A stretch of DNA of 64,000 nucleotides, taken from Deltaproteobacteria bacterium. GTDB lineage: Bacteria; UBA10199; JACPAL01. Below, one piece after another: positions 18,335 through 27,782 of the stretch. The stretch is taken from NCBI GenBank assembly GCA_016180855.1, contig JACPAL010000003.1, positions 80,208 to 144,207 of the forward strand. Reading direction: 5' to 3'. Positions within the stretch are counted from its first letter, which is position 1; each line of letters starts with the position of its first letter. The notes beneath the pieces were generated by a model. That model was not told the origin of the DNA and did no database searches. It saw only the letters and a program-made list of their open reading frames with translations. A program made the position numbers and the translations under genes.

Positions 18335-19222
18335 CCGATCCACCAGTCTCCTCATATCACGCGGCAGATCCGATTCAAATTCCATCTCCTGCCCCGTCAG
18401 CGGATGCCAGAATCCCAGAAAAGAGGCATGAAGCGCCTGTCTTTGGAGGCCCCCGCCATGGCCGTATATCTTGTCTCCCATCACCGGATGTCCGATCGAT
18501 GCCATGTGAACCCGGATCTGATGGGTACGACCGGTGTTGAGAGTGATCTCCAACAAGGAGGCAACGGCGTATCGTTCCTTTAATCTCCAATAAGTCACGG
18601 CCCTCTTACCTGAAGCGATAGTCGATGGCTTGACCTTTCTCCCTCCGGGAAGGATCTGATTTTTTTGCAAGAAGCCTTCAATCTTGCCCCGTTCACCTTC
18701 GACAGCCCCCTCAACAATCGCCAGGTATCTTCTTTTAATGACATGTCTCTTGAATTGGTCGGTGAGCTTGTTGGCCTCCCTTTTTTTCGTGAAGACCATG
18801 AGACCGGAGGTATCGCGATCCAGACGGTGAACAGGGCCGACATAATGTCTCTTCAGGTGCGGGTATTTGCGCTTCAAGTAGGCGTTGATAATTTCGAGTA
18901 TCGTTGGTTCTGTCGCTTGGGGTGATTCCTCGCAAGGGACCCCGGCATCTTTCTCCACCACCAGCAGATCCGAATCTTCATAAACGACCTTGAGGAAATA
19001 TTTATCCGCCGTTGGATGTCGCAAGCCGGTCTCTTTGCGTATTTCAATGAGGGCTCCCTGCTTGACCTGCCACGAGGCGATAACCACCTTCCGGTTGTTG
19101 AGGTAGATTTGGCCTTGATCAAGCAACCCCTTGACCTTTTTTCTGGAGAGACTGGTTTTTTCCTGAAGAAAGCGATCGAGTCGTGAACCTTCTTCTCTCC
19201 GCCCCACCTTGAAACAATTCAT
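18317..19222 (-). CDS. RluA-family pseudouridine synthase with S4 domain
   Basis: Isomerises uridine to pseudouridine in rRNA. The 301 residues have an N-terminal S4 RNA-binding domain (about 8-70: SRLDRFLQEKTSLSRKK) and the catalytic domain with HRLDRDTSGLMVF, whose second Asp is the nucleophile, followed by GRTHQIRVHM. The exact target (RluC or RluD type) cannot be read off. Its stop lies inside the end of the convergent Rsm22-like gene; both act on ribosomal RNA or ribosome maturation. Confidence 0.92.
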   Translation of the reverse strand: MNCFKVGRREEGSRLDRFLQEKTSLSRKKVKGLLDQGQIYLNNRKVVIASWQVKQGALIEIRKETGLRHPTADKYFLKVVYEDSDLLVVEKDAGVPCEESPQATEPTILEIINAYLKRKYPHLKRHYVGPVHRLDRDTSGLMVFTKKREANKLTDQFKRHVIKRRYLAIVEGAVEGERGKIEGFLQKNQILPGGRKVKPSTIASGKRAVTYWRLKERYAVASLLEITLNTGRTHQIRVHMASIGHPVMGDKIYGHGGGLQRQALHASFLGFWHPLTGQEMEFESDLPRDMRRLVDRLRFKS

Positions 19223-19259
19223 TTACAAGCTCCTTTAACGATGCTACAGGCCGTCCCCT

Positions 19260-19739
19260 ATGGCTAAAATTTATCTCGGTGGCCTCGAGGCCGAAACACC
19301 CCCAACCTGGCAAGACCAAGGGATGATCACCTTCACCATCCCGTCCCCTGATAAGAATGTCAAACCGAACATCATCATGACCAAAGAGACCCTACCCCAG
19401 GCGATCGGGTTAAAGGAGTATTTCCAGAAGATCAAGGAATCGATCGTCAAGCGGGGCATTCGGGATTTTAAGATCTCCGACGAACGAGAAATCATCGTCG
19501 GAGGGGCTCGGGCGATGCAGATGGTCTGTACGTGGGATGTCTCGGCGATGCGCCAGATGCTCGGCACAGGTGGTGGACCGGTTCCTGAAATCAAGCCGGG
19601 TCAGATGGTGAAGCAGGTTCAGGTGACTATTCTGAAGGACACCACAGCGGTGAATCTGACAGGGAGTTTTCCTGCGGAACAGTTTGATATTTACTATCGT
19701 CCCTTTCAGAACTTTCTGAAGTCAATTAAACTGGGTTAG
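19260..19739 (+). CDS. DcrB/DUF1795-like protein
   Basis: A 159-residue protein without signal peptide. It follows the DcrB/DUF1795 pattern: an N-terminal strand ITFTIPSPD, the phrase NIIMTKE, a helix with LKEYFQKIKESI, and the closing LTGSFPAEQFDIYYRPFQNFLKSI. Members of this fold are associated with secretion systems or phage adsorption, but the function here is unknown. It is divergent from the RluA gene. Confidence 0.72.
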   Translation: MAKIYLGGLEAETPPTWQDQGMITFTIPSPDKNVKPNIIMTKETLPQAIGLKEYFQKIKESIVKRGIRDFKISDEREIIVGGARAMQMVCTWDVSAMRQMLGTGGGPVPEIKPGQMVKQVQVTILKDTTAVNLTGSFPAEQFDIYYRPFQNFLKSIKLG

Positions 19740-19742
19740 TTG

Positions 19743-20537
19743 TTAGCGATATCCCTTTTCCATTCCATAGTGACAAATTGCAAAGTCGTATTTGACCGGG
19801 TCTTGAGGGTCAAGTTCCCTTAAAAAGGATGTCACCTCTTGGGCCATTTTTCCATTGGCTGTTTTGAGTCGGCTTAAATGGTATTTTCTGGCAAATTGAT
19901 AGAGATGGGTATCGAGTGGAACGATCAGTTTTGAGGGAGGAATCTCCCTCCAGAGACCCAGGTCAATTCCATCATCGGGTCGCACCATCCATCGGAGAAA
20001 CATATGGAGCCTCTTGCAGGCAGAGCCGCGACTTGGCAGCGGAAAAAAATACTGAAACCCCTTTGAATTCTTTTTCTGAGGACTCAAGGAAGAGAGCGTC
20101 TGACAAAATGTCTCCAGGGTGGACAAAAGATTCGGGTCTTTGGGACGATACCCTTTGAGAAAGAGCCTTTTGAGTGAACCCTCCTTGTGAAAAATGACTC
20201 TTAGAAGAATGAGCAAAGAATGGAGGTCCGATTCACGAACCCAACGGTGTTGGGGAAGTTTCATCGCCAGGATTTCGGAATCCTGAGCGGTACGAATAAA
20301 ACGGGCCGGTTGAGGTCCGAGGGGAGAGAGAATTTTTTCGAGACTGTTTTGAATCGCCCCTACATTGCCAAAGGCGAGCAGGGAGGAGAGAAAGGCAACG
20401 ATCTCTTGATCTTCTGAATCCGAGTATCGGTGAACAAAGGAGATGGGATCTTCCGTCAGGAGACGACCATCATATTGGGCATATATTTTTTCAAGAAATC
20501 TTCTGGCCTCTTGGTGATCTTTTTTGAGGGGTGACAA
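19743..20537 (-). CDS. TIGR02757 (DUF2400) family protein
   Basis: The 264-residue protein matches the TIGR02757 family: PISFVHRYSDSEDQEIVAFLSSLLAFGNV near residue 25-53 (in two blocks), then FIRTAQDSE, HSLLILLRVIFHKEGSLKRLF and PLDTHLYQFARKYHLSRLKT. The C-terminal half resembles helix-hairpin-helix DNA glycosylases; a role in DNA repair is only inferred. The start codon is TTG 20537, preceded by AAAGGTGA. Confidence 0.88.
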   Translation of the reverse strand: MSPLKKDHQEARRFLEKIYAQYDGRLLTEDPISFVHRYSDSEDQEIVAFLSSLLAFGNVGAIQNSLEKILSPLGPQPARFIRTAQDSEILAMKLPQHRWVRESDLHSLLILLRVIFHKEGSLKRLFLKGYRPKDPNLLSTLETFCQTLSSLSPQKKNSKGFQYFFPLPSRGSACKRLHMFLRWMVRPDDGIDLGLWREIPPSKLIVPLDTHLYQFARKYHLSRLKTANGKMAQEVTSFLRELDPQDPVKYDFAICHYGMEKGYR

Positions 20538-20588
20538 CGGTCACCTTTACAAGTCAGTTCATTAATCTCTATTCATAAGACCTGACAG

Positions 20589-20651
20589 TACTAAGGAGAA
20601 TATGCTTCATTTTTCTTTTCCAATGTATAGCGGGATATGAACTCCTTAGTA
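20589..20651. repeat. Spaced 10-bp inverted repeat
   Basis: TACTAAGGAG (20589-20598) is repeated in inverted form at 20642-20651, 43 bp apart. It lies in the leader between gltB and the TIGR02757 gene. On the minus strand TTGACA at the very end of gltB and TATACT 19 bp on could serve as a promoter upstream of it. Function unknown. Confidence 0.5.
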
Positions 20652-20674
20652 TATTGGTAAGGGAAGAGTGGATG

Positions 20675-23600
20675 TCAAGCCCTGGCGGAGAGGACCTCTT
20701 CCGTCGGCTCATCGGTCAAACCGATCGCTGCGGTCAAATGTTGGACAACCTTTAGATCCTTGGGATGGACGACTCGGAAGTCTTGCGCGGTCCGAGACCA
20801 CTTTTTGAGGATTCGATCGGCAAGGGGGGAGCCTGTCAGCTGGAAATGTCTTTGAATCAGCGCCCTCGCTATAGTCTCCCACTCCTGCGAGAACGGCCCG
20901 ATCGTTACCAGTTCCTGATTAAGATGGAGCTCCAGCTGTCTCTCTTCATCAAAAATGAAGGCGATGCCACCACTCATCCCGGCACCAAAATTTCTTCCAA
21001 CAGGTCCCAGGACGATAACCACTCCTCCCGTCATGTATTCACATCCATGGTCCCCAATTCCCTCCACTACCGCCTTCGCCCCGCTATTACGGACACAGAA
21101 TCGTTCGCCAACTCTTCCTGCCGCAAACAAGGAGCCGCCGGTTGCCCCATAAAGGAGCGTGTTTCCCGCAATGACATTCGCATGAGGAGTGAACTTTGTC
21201 TTCTCATCGGAACGTATCGCAATTTCGCCGCCGGTCATTCCCTTTCCAACATAATCGTTGGCGTCGCCCTGCAGAATCCAGCGCATTCCCGGCACCAAAA
21301 AGGCGCCAAAGCTCTGTCCCGCATGCCCCTGAAAGAGGCATTCCAGCTCAATCCCAGAGGGAAGACCTTTGTCTCCATAACGTCGTGCGATCTCACCGGC
21401 TACGCATGCCCCAATGGAGCGGTGGATATTACGGATCGGATAGGAAAGTTTCATTGAGTGTTTCCCTTGAATAGCATCATCGGCATCGCCCAGAACCCTC
21501 AAACTGAGTGAATCGACCGGTGGATCGTTTCTTTGCAGAAGCCTGTGTTGGGGAAATTTTTGTCCTGCCTCCATCTCTCGGAGGATCGGGGCCAGGTCGA
21601 GGTAGAGCGCCTTGGGGTGATCAGAAAGGTTCTTCGGTTTAAGCAGATCAACCCGTCCAACGATCTCTTCAAGCGATCGGAACCCGAGTTGTCCCAGGAT
21701 CTCACGGACTTCTCCCGCCACGCCATAGAAAAACCGGATGATCCGCTCCGGGGTTCCAGAATACTTTGCCCTCAAAGTGGGATCGTGTGTCGTGATGCCG
21801 ACAGGACAGGTATTCAGATGGCACTGTCTCGCCATAACGCATCCCTCGGCAATCAGTGGGGCGGTGCCAAAGCCGTATTCTTCCGCCCCGAGGAGGGCGG
21901 CGATGACAACATCCCGGCCGCTCTTCATCCCCCCATCGACCCGAATGAGAACACGACTCCGAAGACCATTCATGACAAGTGTCTGTTGCGTCTCGGCAAG
22001 ACCTAGTTCCCAGGCGCTCCCGGCATTTTTGATTGATGACATCGGAGAGGCCCCCGTTCCTCCCTCATGGCCTGAAATCAGGATCGTATCGGCATGTGCC
22101 TTGACGACCCCTGAGGCAATGGTTCCGACGCCAAATTCGGAAACCAGCTTGACCGAGACCCTGGCGGCCGGATTCACCTGTTTCAGGTCGTAAATGAGCT
22201 GTTTTAAATCCTCGATCGAATAGATGTCATGATGCGGTGGGGGAGAGATCAATGTGACACCCGGTTGGGCATGGCGGACACGGGCGATCTCCGATGTTAC
22301 CTTATGTCCGGGAAGCTGTCCCCCCTCACCCGGCTTCGAACCCTGCGCCATCTTTATTTCCAGCTCATCGGCCCTGACGAGATATTCCGTCGTGACCCCA
22401 AAACGGCCCGAGGCGACCTGCTTGATCCGGCTATTTTTGGAATCTCCATTTGGTAATGGTCTGTAACGGACTGGATCTTCCCCTCCCTCACCACTCCCAC
22501 TCTTGGCCCCCATTCGGTTCATTGCGATCGCGAGCGTCTCATGCGCCTCCTGGGAGAGGGCGCCGAAAGAGATTGAGGCGGTATTGAGACGTTTCAGGAT
22601 TGATTCAACCGGTTCCACCTCTTCGAAGGGGATTGGTTTTGTTTTTTTGAATTCCAGAAGATCCCGTAGACAGGTGGGCGGCCTCTGATTGACCAAAGAC
22701 TCATATTTTTTGTAATCGTCGTACTCCCCGCTTTTTGTGTAGGCATGGACCGCCTTCACCACATCAGGATTGAAGGCATGGAACTCCTCCCCGCGCCGAA
22801 ACCGATAATACCCTCCCAACGGGAGACGGTTTTCTCCTTCAAGAAATGCCTCTCGGTGCCACTGCAAGACATCATGAACAACTTCATAGAGACCAATGCC
22901 TCCAACGCGACAAGGGGTTCCCGTAAAATAGCGGTTGATCGTGGAACGCCTAAGTCCGATCGCCTCAAAAATCTGGGCCGATTGGTACGAAGAATAGGTT
23001 GAGATCCCCATCTTGGACATGATCTTCAGAAGCCCGTGGTTTGCTGCATTCCGATAACGAATAAAAGCGGTCTGGGGGTCGCTCTGGATATATTTTTTTT
23101 CAATCTGATCCTGAATCGTTTCGTAAACGAGGTAGGGATAAAAGGCGGCGGCCCCGTAACCGGCCAGACAGGCAAAGTGGTGGATGTCAAAGGCATCCCC
23201 CGTCTCCGCAATAATCGAACATTTCATTCGGAGTCCCTCACGCATCAAGTGGTGATGAACAGCCGCAACCGCGACGAGCATCGGGATCGGTGCCCGCTTC
23301 GAGTCAATCTCCTCATCGGAAAGGATGATGATGCCACAACCGTCCATGACTGCTTTACAAGCCGCTTCACCAAGGATCAGAAGGGTGTCCTCAATCCCAT
23401 CGGCTCCATCGGCGGCATCAAAGGTTGCCGGGAGGGTGATCGTTTTCAGTTCGGGATAGTGAAAATTACGAATCTCCTCGAATTCCTCCGGGAGGAGAAT
23501 GGGAGAGGCCAACATCAAGCGTCGGGCATGCTCCGGTGATTCCTGAAAATAGTTGAGTCGGGGTCCCACACAAGCCTTGAGTGACATCACCATCTCTTCA

Positions 23601-25174
23601 CGGATCGGGTCGATCGGCGGGTTTGTAACCTGGGCAAAGAGCTGTTTGAAGTATTGATAGAGTCGTCGTGGTTTTCTGGAGAGGACGGCCAGAGGGGTAT
23701 CATCCCCCATCGAGAAGACCGGATCTTTTCCCTCGACCGCCATGGTTCGGATGACCAGCTGGATCTCCTCTTCCGTGAGTCCAAACGCCCTTTGGCGGGC
23801 CGGCAGAGTTTCCCGGTAATAAGGGACATCCAGTTTTTTGGGGTAGGAGGCGAGTATCTTTCGATTTTGTTCCACCCATTGACGATAGGGTCGCCGGGCG
23901 GCCAACATTGATTTGATCTCGTCATTTTCCAGGAGGCGTCCTGATTCGGTATCGACGGCAATCATCATCCCGGGGCCAAGACGTCCCTTTCTCAAGATGT
24001 GGGATTCATCCACTTCAACGATCCCTACTTCCGAGCCCATGATCATGAGGTCATCATCGGTTACAATATAACGTGCCGGCCGGAGGCCATTCCGATCCAA
24101 AATCGCTCCAACGATCTTGCCATCTGAAAAGGCAATGGCTGCTGGGCCATCCCACGGTTCGGTAATCAAGTTATGAAATTCGTAAAATCCCTTAAGATCA
24201 GGGGAGACCTGTGGATCTTTTTCCCAAGCCTCCGGCATCAGCATTGCCAGTGTATGGAGAATTTCGCGCCCTGAGGCGAGTGAGACCTCAATAGCGTTGT
24301 CGAACGAAAAGGAGTCACTCCCCTCCGGCATGATAACCGGTTTTAAAAAAGAGTTCCTCTTGGCCCACGGTAGTTCGAGGAGATCCGGTTCACGGGCCCT
24401 CATCCAGTTTCGGTTCCCGGCAATTGTGTTAATTTCGCCGTTGTGGGCGATCGTGCGGAACGGCTGGGCCAGACGCCAGCTTGGTTGGGTGTTGGTTGAA
24501 AATCGCTGGTGATAGATGACGAGTGATGTTTCATAATCAGGATTTTTAAGGTCCAGGTAGTATTCCGGGAGTTGCGAAGCGAGCATGAACCCTTTGTAGA
24601 CAATCGTTCGTGAGGAGAATGAGGCGATATGGAGATCGAAGAAGGAATGTTCCATCGCCATCGCTTCAACTTCTTTCCGTACGATGAACAGGAGACGTTC
24701 AAACTCTTTTTTTGGGGTCTTCCCCTTACGGGCAACGAGAAACTGCTCAATGACCGGCCTTGTTTCAAACGCCTTTTCTCCCAACGCCTCGTCTCGAACC
24801 GGCACCTTTCTCCATCCGAGCAGTTCCAGGCCGTACCTTGACGCCGTCTCTTCAAAAAAGTGCCGGCACTTCTGACGGGAAAAGTCATTTTGTGGGAAGA
24901 AGACCATTGCTACGGCCAGGTCTCCTGATTCGGGAATCCTTCGACCGGAGGAGAGGATTTCCGCATGAAAGATTTTGTGGGGGACCTGTGTCAGAAGGCC
25001 GGCCCCGTCCCCAGTTTTTCCGTCGGCTGAAACGGCACCACGATGGGTCAGATTGATGACCGCCTCAATCCCTTTCTCCAGGATGGAGTGGCTCTTGTAG
25101 CCGAGGATGTTCGCAACAAAGCCGGTGCCACACGAGTCATGTTCCGGTGTCAAAAGGAGCGAACTCTCCAACAT
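20675..25174 (-). CDS. gltB: Glutamate synthase, large (alpha) subunit
   Basis: Makes glutamate from 2-oxoglutarate and glutamine-derived ammonia. About 1,499 residues from ATG 25174: Ntn glutaminase domain whose Cys15 (EHDSCGTGF) would be the N-terminal nucleophile after propeptide removal, central domain, FMN/2-oxoglutarate barrel (GAKSGSGEGGEDP), [3Fe-4S] cysteines in CVMARQCHLNTCPVG, and the C-terminal GXXGXXXG beta-helix. The frame is open to 25420, but that extension is a translated dispersed repeat, so I reject it. There is no clear ribosome binding site. No gltD (small subunit) is adjacent. Confidence 0.95.
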   Translation of the reverse strand: MLESSLLLTPEHDSCGTGFVANILGYKSHSILEKGIEAVINLTHRGAVSADGKTGDGAGLLTQVPHKIFHAEILSSGRRIPESGDLAVAMVFFPQNDFSRQKCRHFFEETASRYGLELLGWRKVPVRDEALGEKAFETRPVIEQFLVARKGKTPKKEFERLLFIVRKEVEAMAMEHSFFDLHIASFSSRTIVYKGFMLASQLPEYYLDLKNPDYETSLVIYHQRFSTNTQPSWRLAQPFRTIAHNGEINTIAGNRNWMRAREPDLLELPWAKRNSFLKPVIMPEGSDSFSFDNAIEVSLASGREILHTLAMLMPEAWEKDPQVSPDLKGFYEFHNLITEPWDGPAAIAFSDGKIVGAILDRNGLRPARYIVTDDDLMIMGSEVGIVEVDESHILRKGRLGPGMMIAVDTESGRLLENDEIKSMLAARRPYRQWVEQNRKILASYPKKLDVPYYRETLPARQRAFGLTEEEIQLVIRTMAVEGKDPVFSMGDDTPLAVLSRKPRRLYQYFKQLFAQVTNPPIDPIREEMVMSLKACVGPRLNYFQESPEHARRLMLASPILLPEEFEEIRNFHYPELKTITLPATFDAADGADGIEDTLLILGEAACKAVMDGCGIIILSDEEIDSKRAPIPMLVAVAAVHHHLMREGLRMKCSIIAETGDAFDIHHFACLAGYGAAAFYPYLVYETIQDQIEKKYIQSDPQTAFIRYRNAANHGLLKIMSKMGISTYSSYQSAQIFEAIGLRRSTINRYFTGTPCRVGGIGLYEVVHDVLQWHREAFLEGENRLPLGGYYRFRRGEEFHAFNPDVVKAVHAYTKSGEYDDYKKYESLVNQRPPTCLRDLLEFKKTKPIPFEEVEPVESILKRLNTASISFGALSQEAHETLAIAMNRMGAKSGSGEGGEDPVRYRPLPNGDSKNSRIKQVASGRFGVTTEYLVRADELEIKMAQGSKPGEGGQLPGHKVTSEIARVRHAQPGVTLISPPPHHDIYSIEDLKQLIYDLKQVNPAARVSVKLVSEFGVGTIASGVVKAHADTILISGHEGGTGASPMSSIKNAGSAWELGLAETQQTLVMNGLRSRVLIRVDGGMKSGRDVVIAALLGAEEYGFGTAPLIAEGCVMARQCHLNTCPVGITTHDPTLRAKYSGTPERIIRFFYGVAGEVREILGQLGFRSLEEIVGRVDLLKPKNLSDHPKALYLDLAPILREMEAGQKFPQHRLLQRNDPPVDSLSLRVLGDADDAIQGKHSMKLSYPIRNIHRSIGACVAGEIARRYGDKGLPSGIELECLFQGHAGQSFGAFLVPGMRWILQGDANDYVGKGMTGGEIAIRSDEKTKFTPHANVIAGNTLLYGATGGSLFAAGRVGERFCVRNSGAKAVVEGIGDHGCEYMTGGVVIVLGPVGRNFGAGMSGGIAFIFDEERQLELHLNQELVTIGPFSQEWETIARALIQRHFQLTGSPLADRILKKWSRTAQDFRVVHPKDLKVVQHLTAAIGLTDEPTEEVLSARA

Positions 25175-25227
25175 TAGGGGGAAGTCTATCGGGGCACCGT
25201 GGCCAGGGCAATCAGAATTTAGGAGAT

Positions 25228-25314
25228 GGGACTGTTGAAAAATGCCATCTGCTGCGTTCCCCTCGTCGCCGGCTCCTCGGGGTGCCTTGCAGCTGGGCAT
25301 TTTTGAACAGTCCC
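25228..25314. repeat. Palindromic dispersed repeat upstream of gltB
   Basis: The outer arms GGGACTGTTGAAAAATGCC (25228-25246) and its inverse GGCATTTTTGAACAGTCCCC (25295-25314) match at all but one position. The inner part contains ATCTGCTGCGTT and CCCCTCGTCGCC / CCTCGGGG. From memory, this is the layout of a palindromic intergenic repeat common in deltaproteobacteria. It lies in the spacer between gltB and the divergent lipoprotein gene and falsely extends the gltB frame. Confidence 0.8.
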
Positions 25315-25468
25315 CAAAAGCCATTGGGTTCTTTCTAACCCATTTGTCGATTGGCAGATCGGAAAAACTCTTCTTATATTGTCCACTTAAAAAAAACCGG
25401 GTTTGGCATTTCAGTTGCAATCCTCGTCAGTTGGAGTGAAACAGAAGAAAATCAAGAAGGGGGACAAT

Positions 25469-27703
25469 ATGTTTTATCTCAAAAAGATCGCTACGGGGCT
25501 CATGGCGATCGCTTTTGTATGGGCCTTGAACGGTATAACGGGATTTGGGGGGTGTGGCACCGCCGGGAGTACTCGTGCGGCTAGTGGTGAAACCGGCGGA
25601 ACCGGGGGAAGTGGTGTGACCGCCTTGGAGATTGCCGATCAGATGGCGCTTGTTACCGCCTCGGAGAGTGGGACGAGTTCAAGCCTCTCCGCCCTCGTAA
25701 AACTGGCTGTCCCGGCCTCCGGTGACTACCTGACCGATCAACCTGAGATTTGGGTCTATGATGAATCGATGCAGGCCCTCGATCTCATTAACGAGATTCT
25801 TTGCTCGGTAGAGCAGACCGCCTACGCCAGTAAATTGAATGCCGGGGACTACATTGCGTTGATCGATGTTACGGCCTGTGAGGGACGTCGGCAGGATCGC
25901 TCCTCGGAGGGTTCCAACCAGTCTTCCTCTGAGTCGAGGGAGTTTGAGACCTGGGTTGTCAACTCATCTCGCGTAGATGATTCAAGTCCTCAGGTCGTTA
26001 CCTTCTGGCTCCAGGTCGCGCCGGGTGCCCAGGATCCGTTCGATGAGATTCGGGCCAAACTCACAATTACAGCGGCCAAGAGTGACAGCAACCCGTACGG
26101 AGAGTTTTCGATGAATTTTATCGGCTATACTGAAGGGACACAGACGATGACGGGCAGTCTCTCCTCCTCTACAACGAGCAGTGGCCTTGTTGAGTTTCAG
26201 ATGATTCTTGAGGCCGGATCGGCGCTGCAGGAGCAGACCCATGCGATCATCACGGCTGACGGGTTATCCGGTCAGGCCTATGTGAGCCGGAGTGGAAATT
26301 TTGGAATGGATAGTTACAACGAGACCGCCAACGTTGCGTTTGATGAGGGCCACTATCTGGCCGATTTCGAGGAGCGCACGAAGTGCCTCGACCGCCAGAA
26401 CTTCCGCAAAAATGTCTGGGAGTATAACCTCTATAATGCAGCCGGTGACCGGCTCGAGAGGAACTCCGGTATGAGCATCAAGGTGGGAGACAACGATCAC
26501 AACTATGGATGGGCCGACTACTATGGTGTTTGGATCCCGGAGCACCTGGGAACCATTGCGGCGGGTGATCAGGTCACCAATGAGGACGGAACTGCGACCT
26601 ACACCGTCTTTCAGGGTGGGGGCCATTTGATTCGCAGGACCCGGCAGGATTTGACCCTGGGGGATTTTCTGGGTGACACCTTCTACATGTGGGATCAGAA
26701 CGCTTCCCAGACGTTCCTCGTCCGTTGGGATGGGACGAATATTGTGAAATTCGGTATCGATCAGTGCAACCAGAACGGTTGTTCACAGACGACGATTCCC
26801 GAGGAGAATGTGACCTTAGAGCCGAACGGGTTCATTGGACTCTGGAAGCAGGGGTTGGGCAATCTCGATATCGTGGTACCGGAGAGTGGACAGCTTTCGA
26901 ACAGCCTCGCGGTCCCTCTCTATAAGGAGGAGTTTGTCACGCCGAGTGATTCTATCTTCGCCTCCGGGGATTTGACAATTAAATGCTATAGCATGTGTCC
27001 AAAGGCCCCTCTTACTGCTGCAGACTTTAACTCAGGCGATCTCTTTGAGACAGATATTACGGATAGCGAAACTGACCCCTACATCTATACCATTAGTGCG
27101 ACTGACATGACCCTGAAGCGAAATGGGGAATCGGTCACCATTGCACTGGGAACGCCGATTGACCCTTCAAGCCCTAATTTTTGGGGCTTTAGGAGTGGTG
27201 CGATGGTAACAACGAGCACGACCGTTGATAACCCGTGGGATGTCTGGTCGAAGGAGACCCAGTACACCTACGAGGCCGGGCCGAACAACTGGAACTTCTA
27301 CACCGCCCTTCTCGATTCTAACGGAGAGGCGGTTTCGTTTGAGGCACCGCTTAAATGTCTGTATCAGGATGCCGTTAATGGCACCTACTATCTTGATTAC
27401 CATGGTGAGGGACGCCTCTTTGGGATTCCCTACGAGAAGGTGGAGAGTGATGACAGCGAGTTTGAGATGTGGGTTGCCCAGTTTATTATCGATGATGGGA
27501 CAGAGCTCGATTGCGATGGGACTCCGTATTACACCAAGGCGATGGCGATTGAGCAGAGCATGGCCGAGGTTGATGCGAGTGCCTGCAGCGCCTTAAGCAT
27601 TAGTGGGGTGGGTGCGCCCGAGAATCAGTTCACCGATCCCGAGGTTGGCACTATGCCTACTGTGACGGATGCCCCTGCGGTAATCGGAGGTATCGTACAG
27701 TAA
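25469..27703 (+). CDS. Large predicted surface lipoprotein
   Basis: About 744 residues from ATG 25469, which follows AAGGGGGA. A hydrophobic signal ends in GFGGC, a lipobox variant, then a Gly/Ser/Thr-rich spacer. The rest is a low-Lys, Asp/Thr/Ser-rich beta-type protein with many paired cysteines and no domain I recognise. It is likely attached to the outer membrane. The beginning of the mature protein (GCGT...TRAASG) resembles the start of the partial lipoprotein at 63808, so the two may be paralogues. A hairpin follows the stop. Confidence 0.8.
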   Translation: MFYLKKIATGLMAIAFVWALNGITGFGGCGTAGSTRAASGETGGTGGSGVTALEIADQMALVTASESGTSSSLSALVKLAVPASGDYLTDQPEIWVYDESMQALDLINEILCSVEQTAYASKLNAGDYIALIDVTACEGRRQDRSSEGSNQSSSESREFETWVVNSSRVDDSSPQVVTFWLQVAPGAQDPFDEIRAKLTITAAKSDSNPYGEFSMNFIGYTEGTQTMTGSLSSSTTSSGLVEFQMILEAGSALQEQTHAIITADGLSGQAYVSRSGNFGMDSYNETANVAFDEGHYLADFEERTKCLDRQNFRKNVWEYNLYNAAGDRLERNSGMSIKVGDNDHNYGWADYYGVWIPEHLGTIAAGDQVTNEDGTATYTVFQGGGHLIRRTRQDLTLGDFLGDTFYMWDQNASQTFLVRWDGTNIVKFGIDQCNQNGCSQTTIPEENVTLEPNGFIGLWKQGLGNLDIVVPESGQLSNSLAVPLYKEEFVTPSDSIFASGDLTIKCYSMCPKAPLTAADFNSGDLFETDITDSETDPYIYTISATDMTLKRNGESVTIALGTPIDPSSPNFWGFRSGAMVTTSTTVDNPWDVWSKETQYTYEAGPNNWNFYTALLDSNGEAVSFEAPLKCLYQDAVNGTYYLDYHGEGRLFGIPYEKVESDDSEFEMWVAQFIIDDGTELDCDGTPYYTKAMAIEQSMAEVDASACSALSISGVGAPENQFTDPEVGTMPTVTDAPAVIGGIVQ

Positions 27704-27728
27704 AAGAAATCGGCAACCTATTTGCCCT

Positions 27729-27774
27729 CCCTCCCGATAGACCGCTTGTGACATCCAAAGCGGTCACGGGAGGG
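27729..27774 (+). promoter_or_regulatory. Hairpin over the RBS of the next gene
   Basis: A two-part stem pairs CCCTCCCG (27729-27736) with CGGGAGGG (27767-27774) and GACCGCTT (27740-27747) with AAGCGGTC (27758-27765). The GGGAGGG of the right arm is the apparent Shine-Dalgarno of the gene starting at 27783. It could act as a terminator for the lipoprotein gene, although it lacks a T-run, or as a structure that hides the RBS. Confidence 0.55.
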
Positions 27775-27782
27775 AAAAGGCA

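Noticed and set aside
20765..21457. Plus-strand frame of 230 codons within gltB
   Set aside because: It is antisense to a conserved part of gltB and its product has no coherent domain; a shadow of the real gene's codon use.
25175..25420. N-terminal extension of gltB
   Set aside because: The open frame covers the palindromic repeat and has no family similarity; the catalytic Cys argues for a start at 25174.
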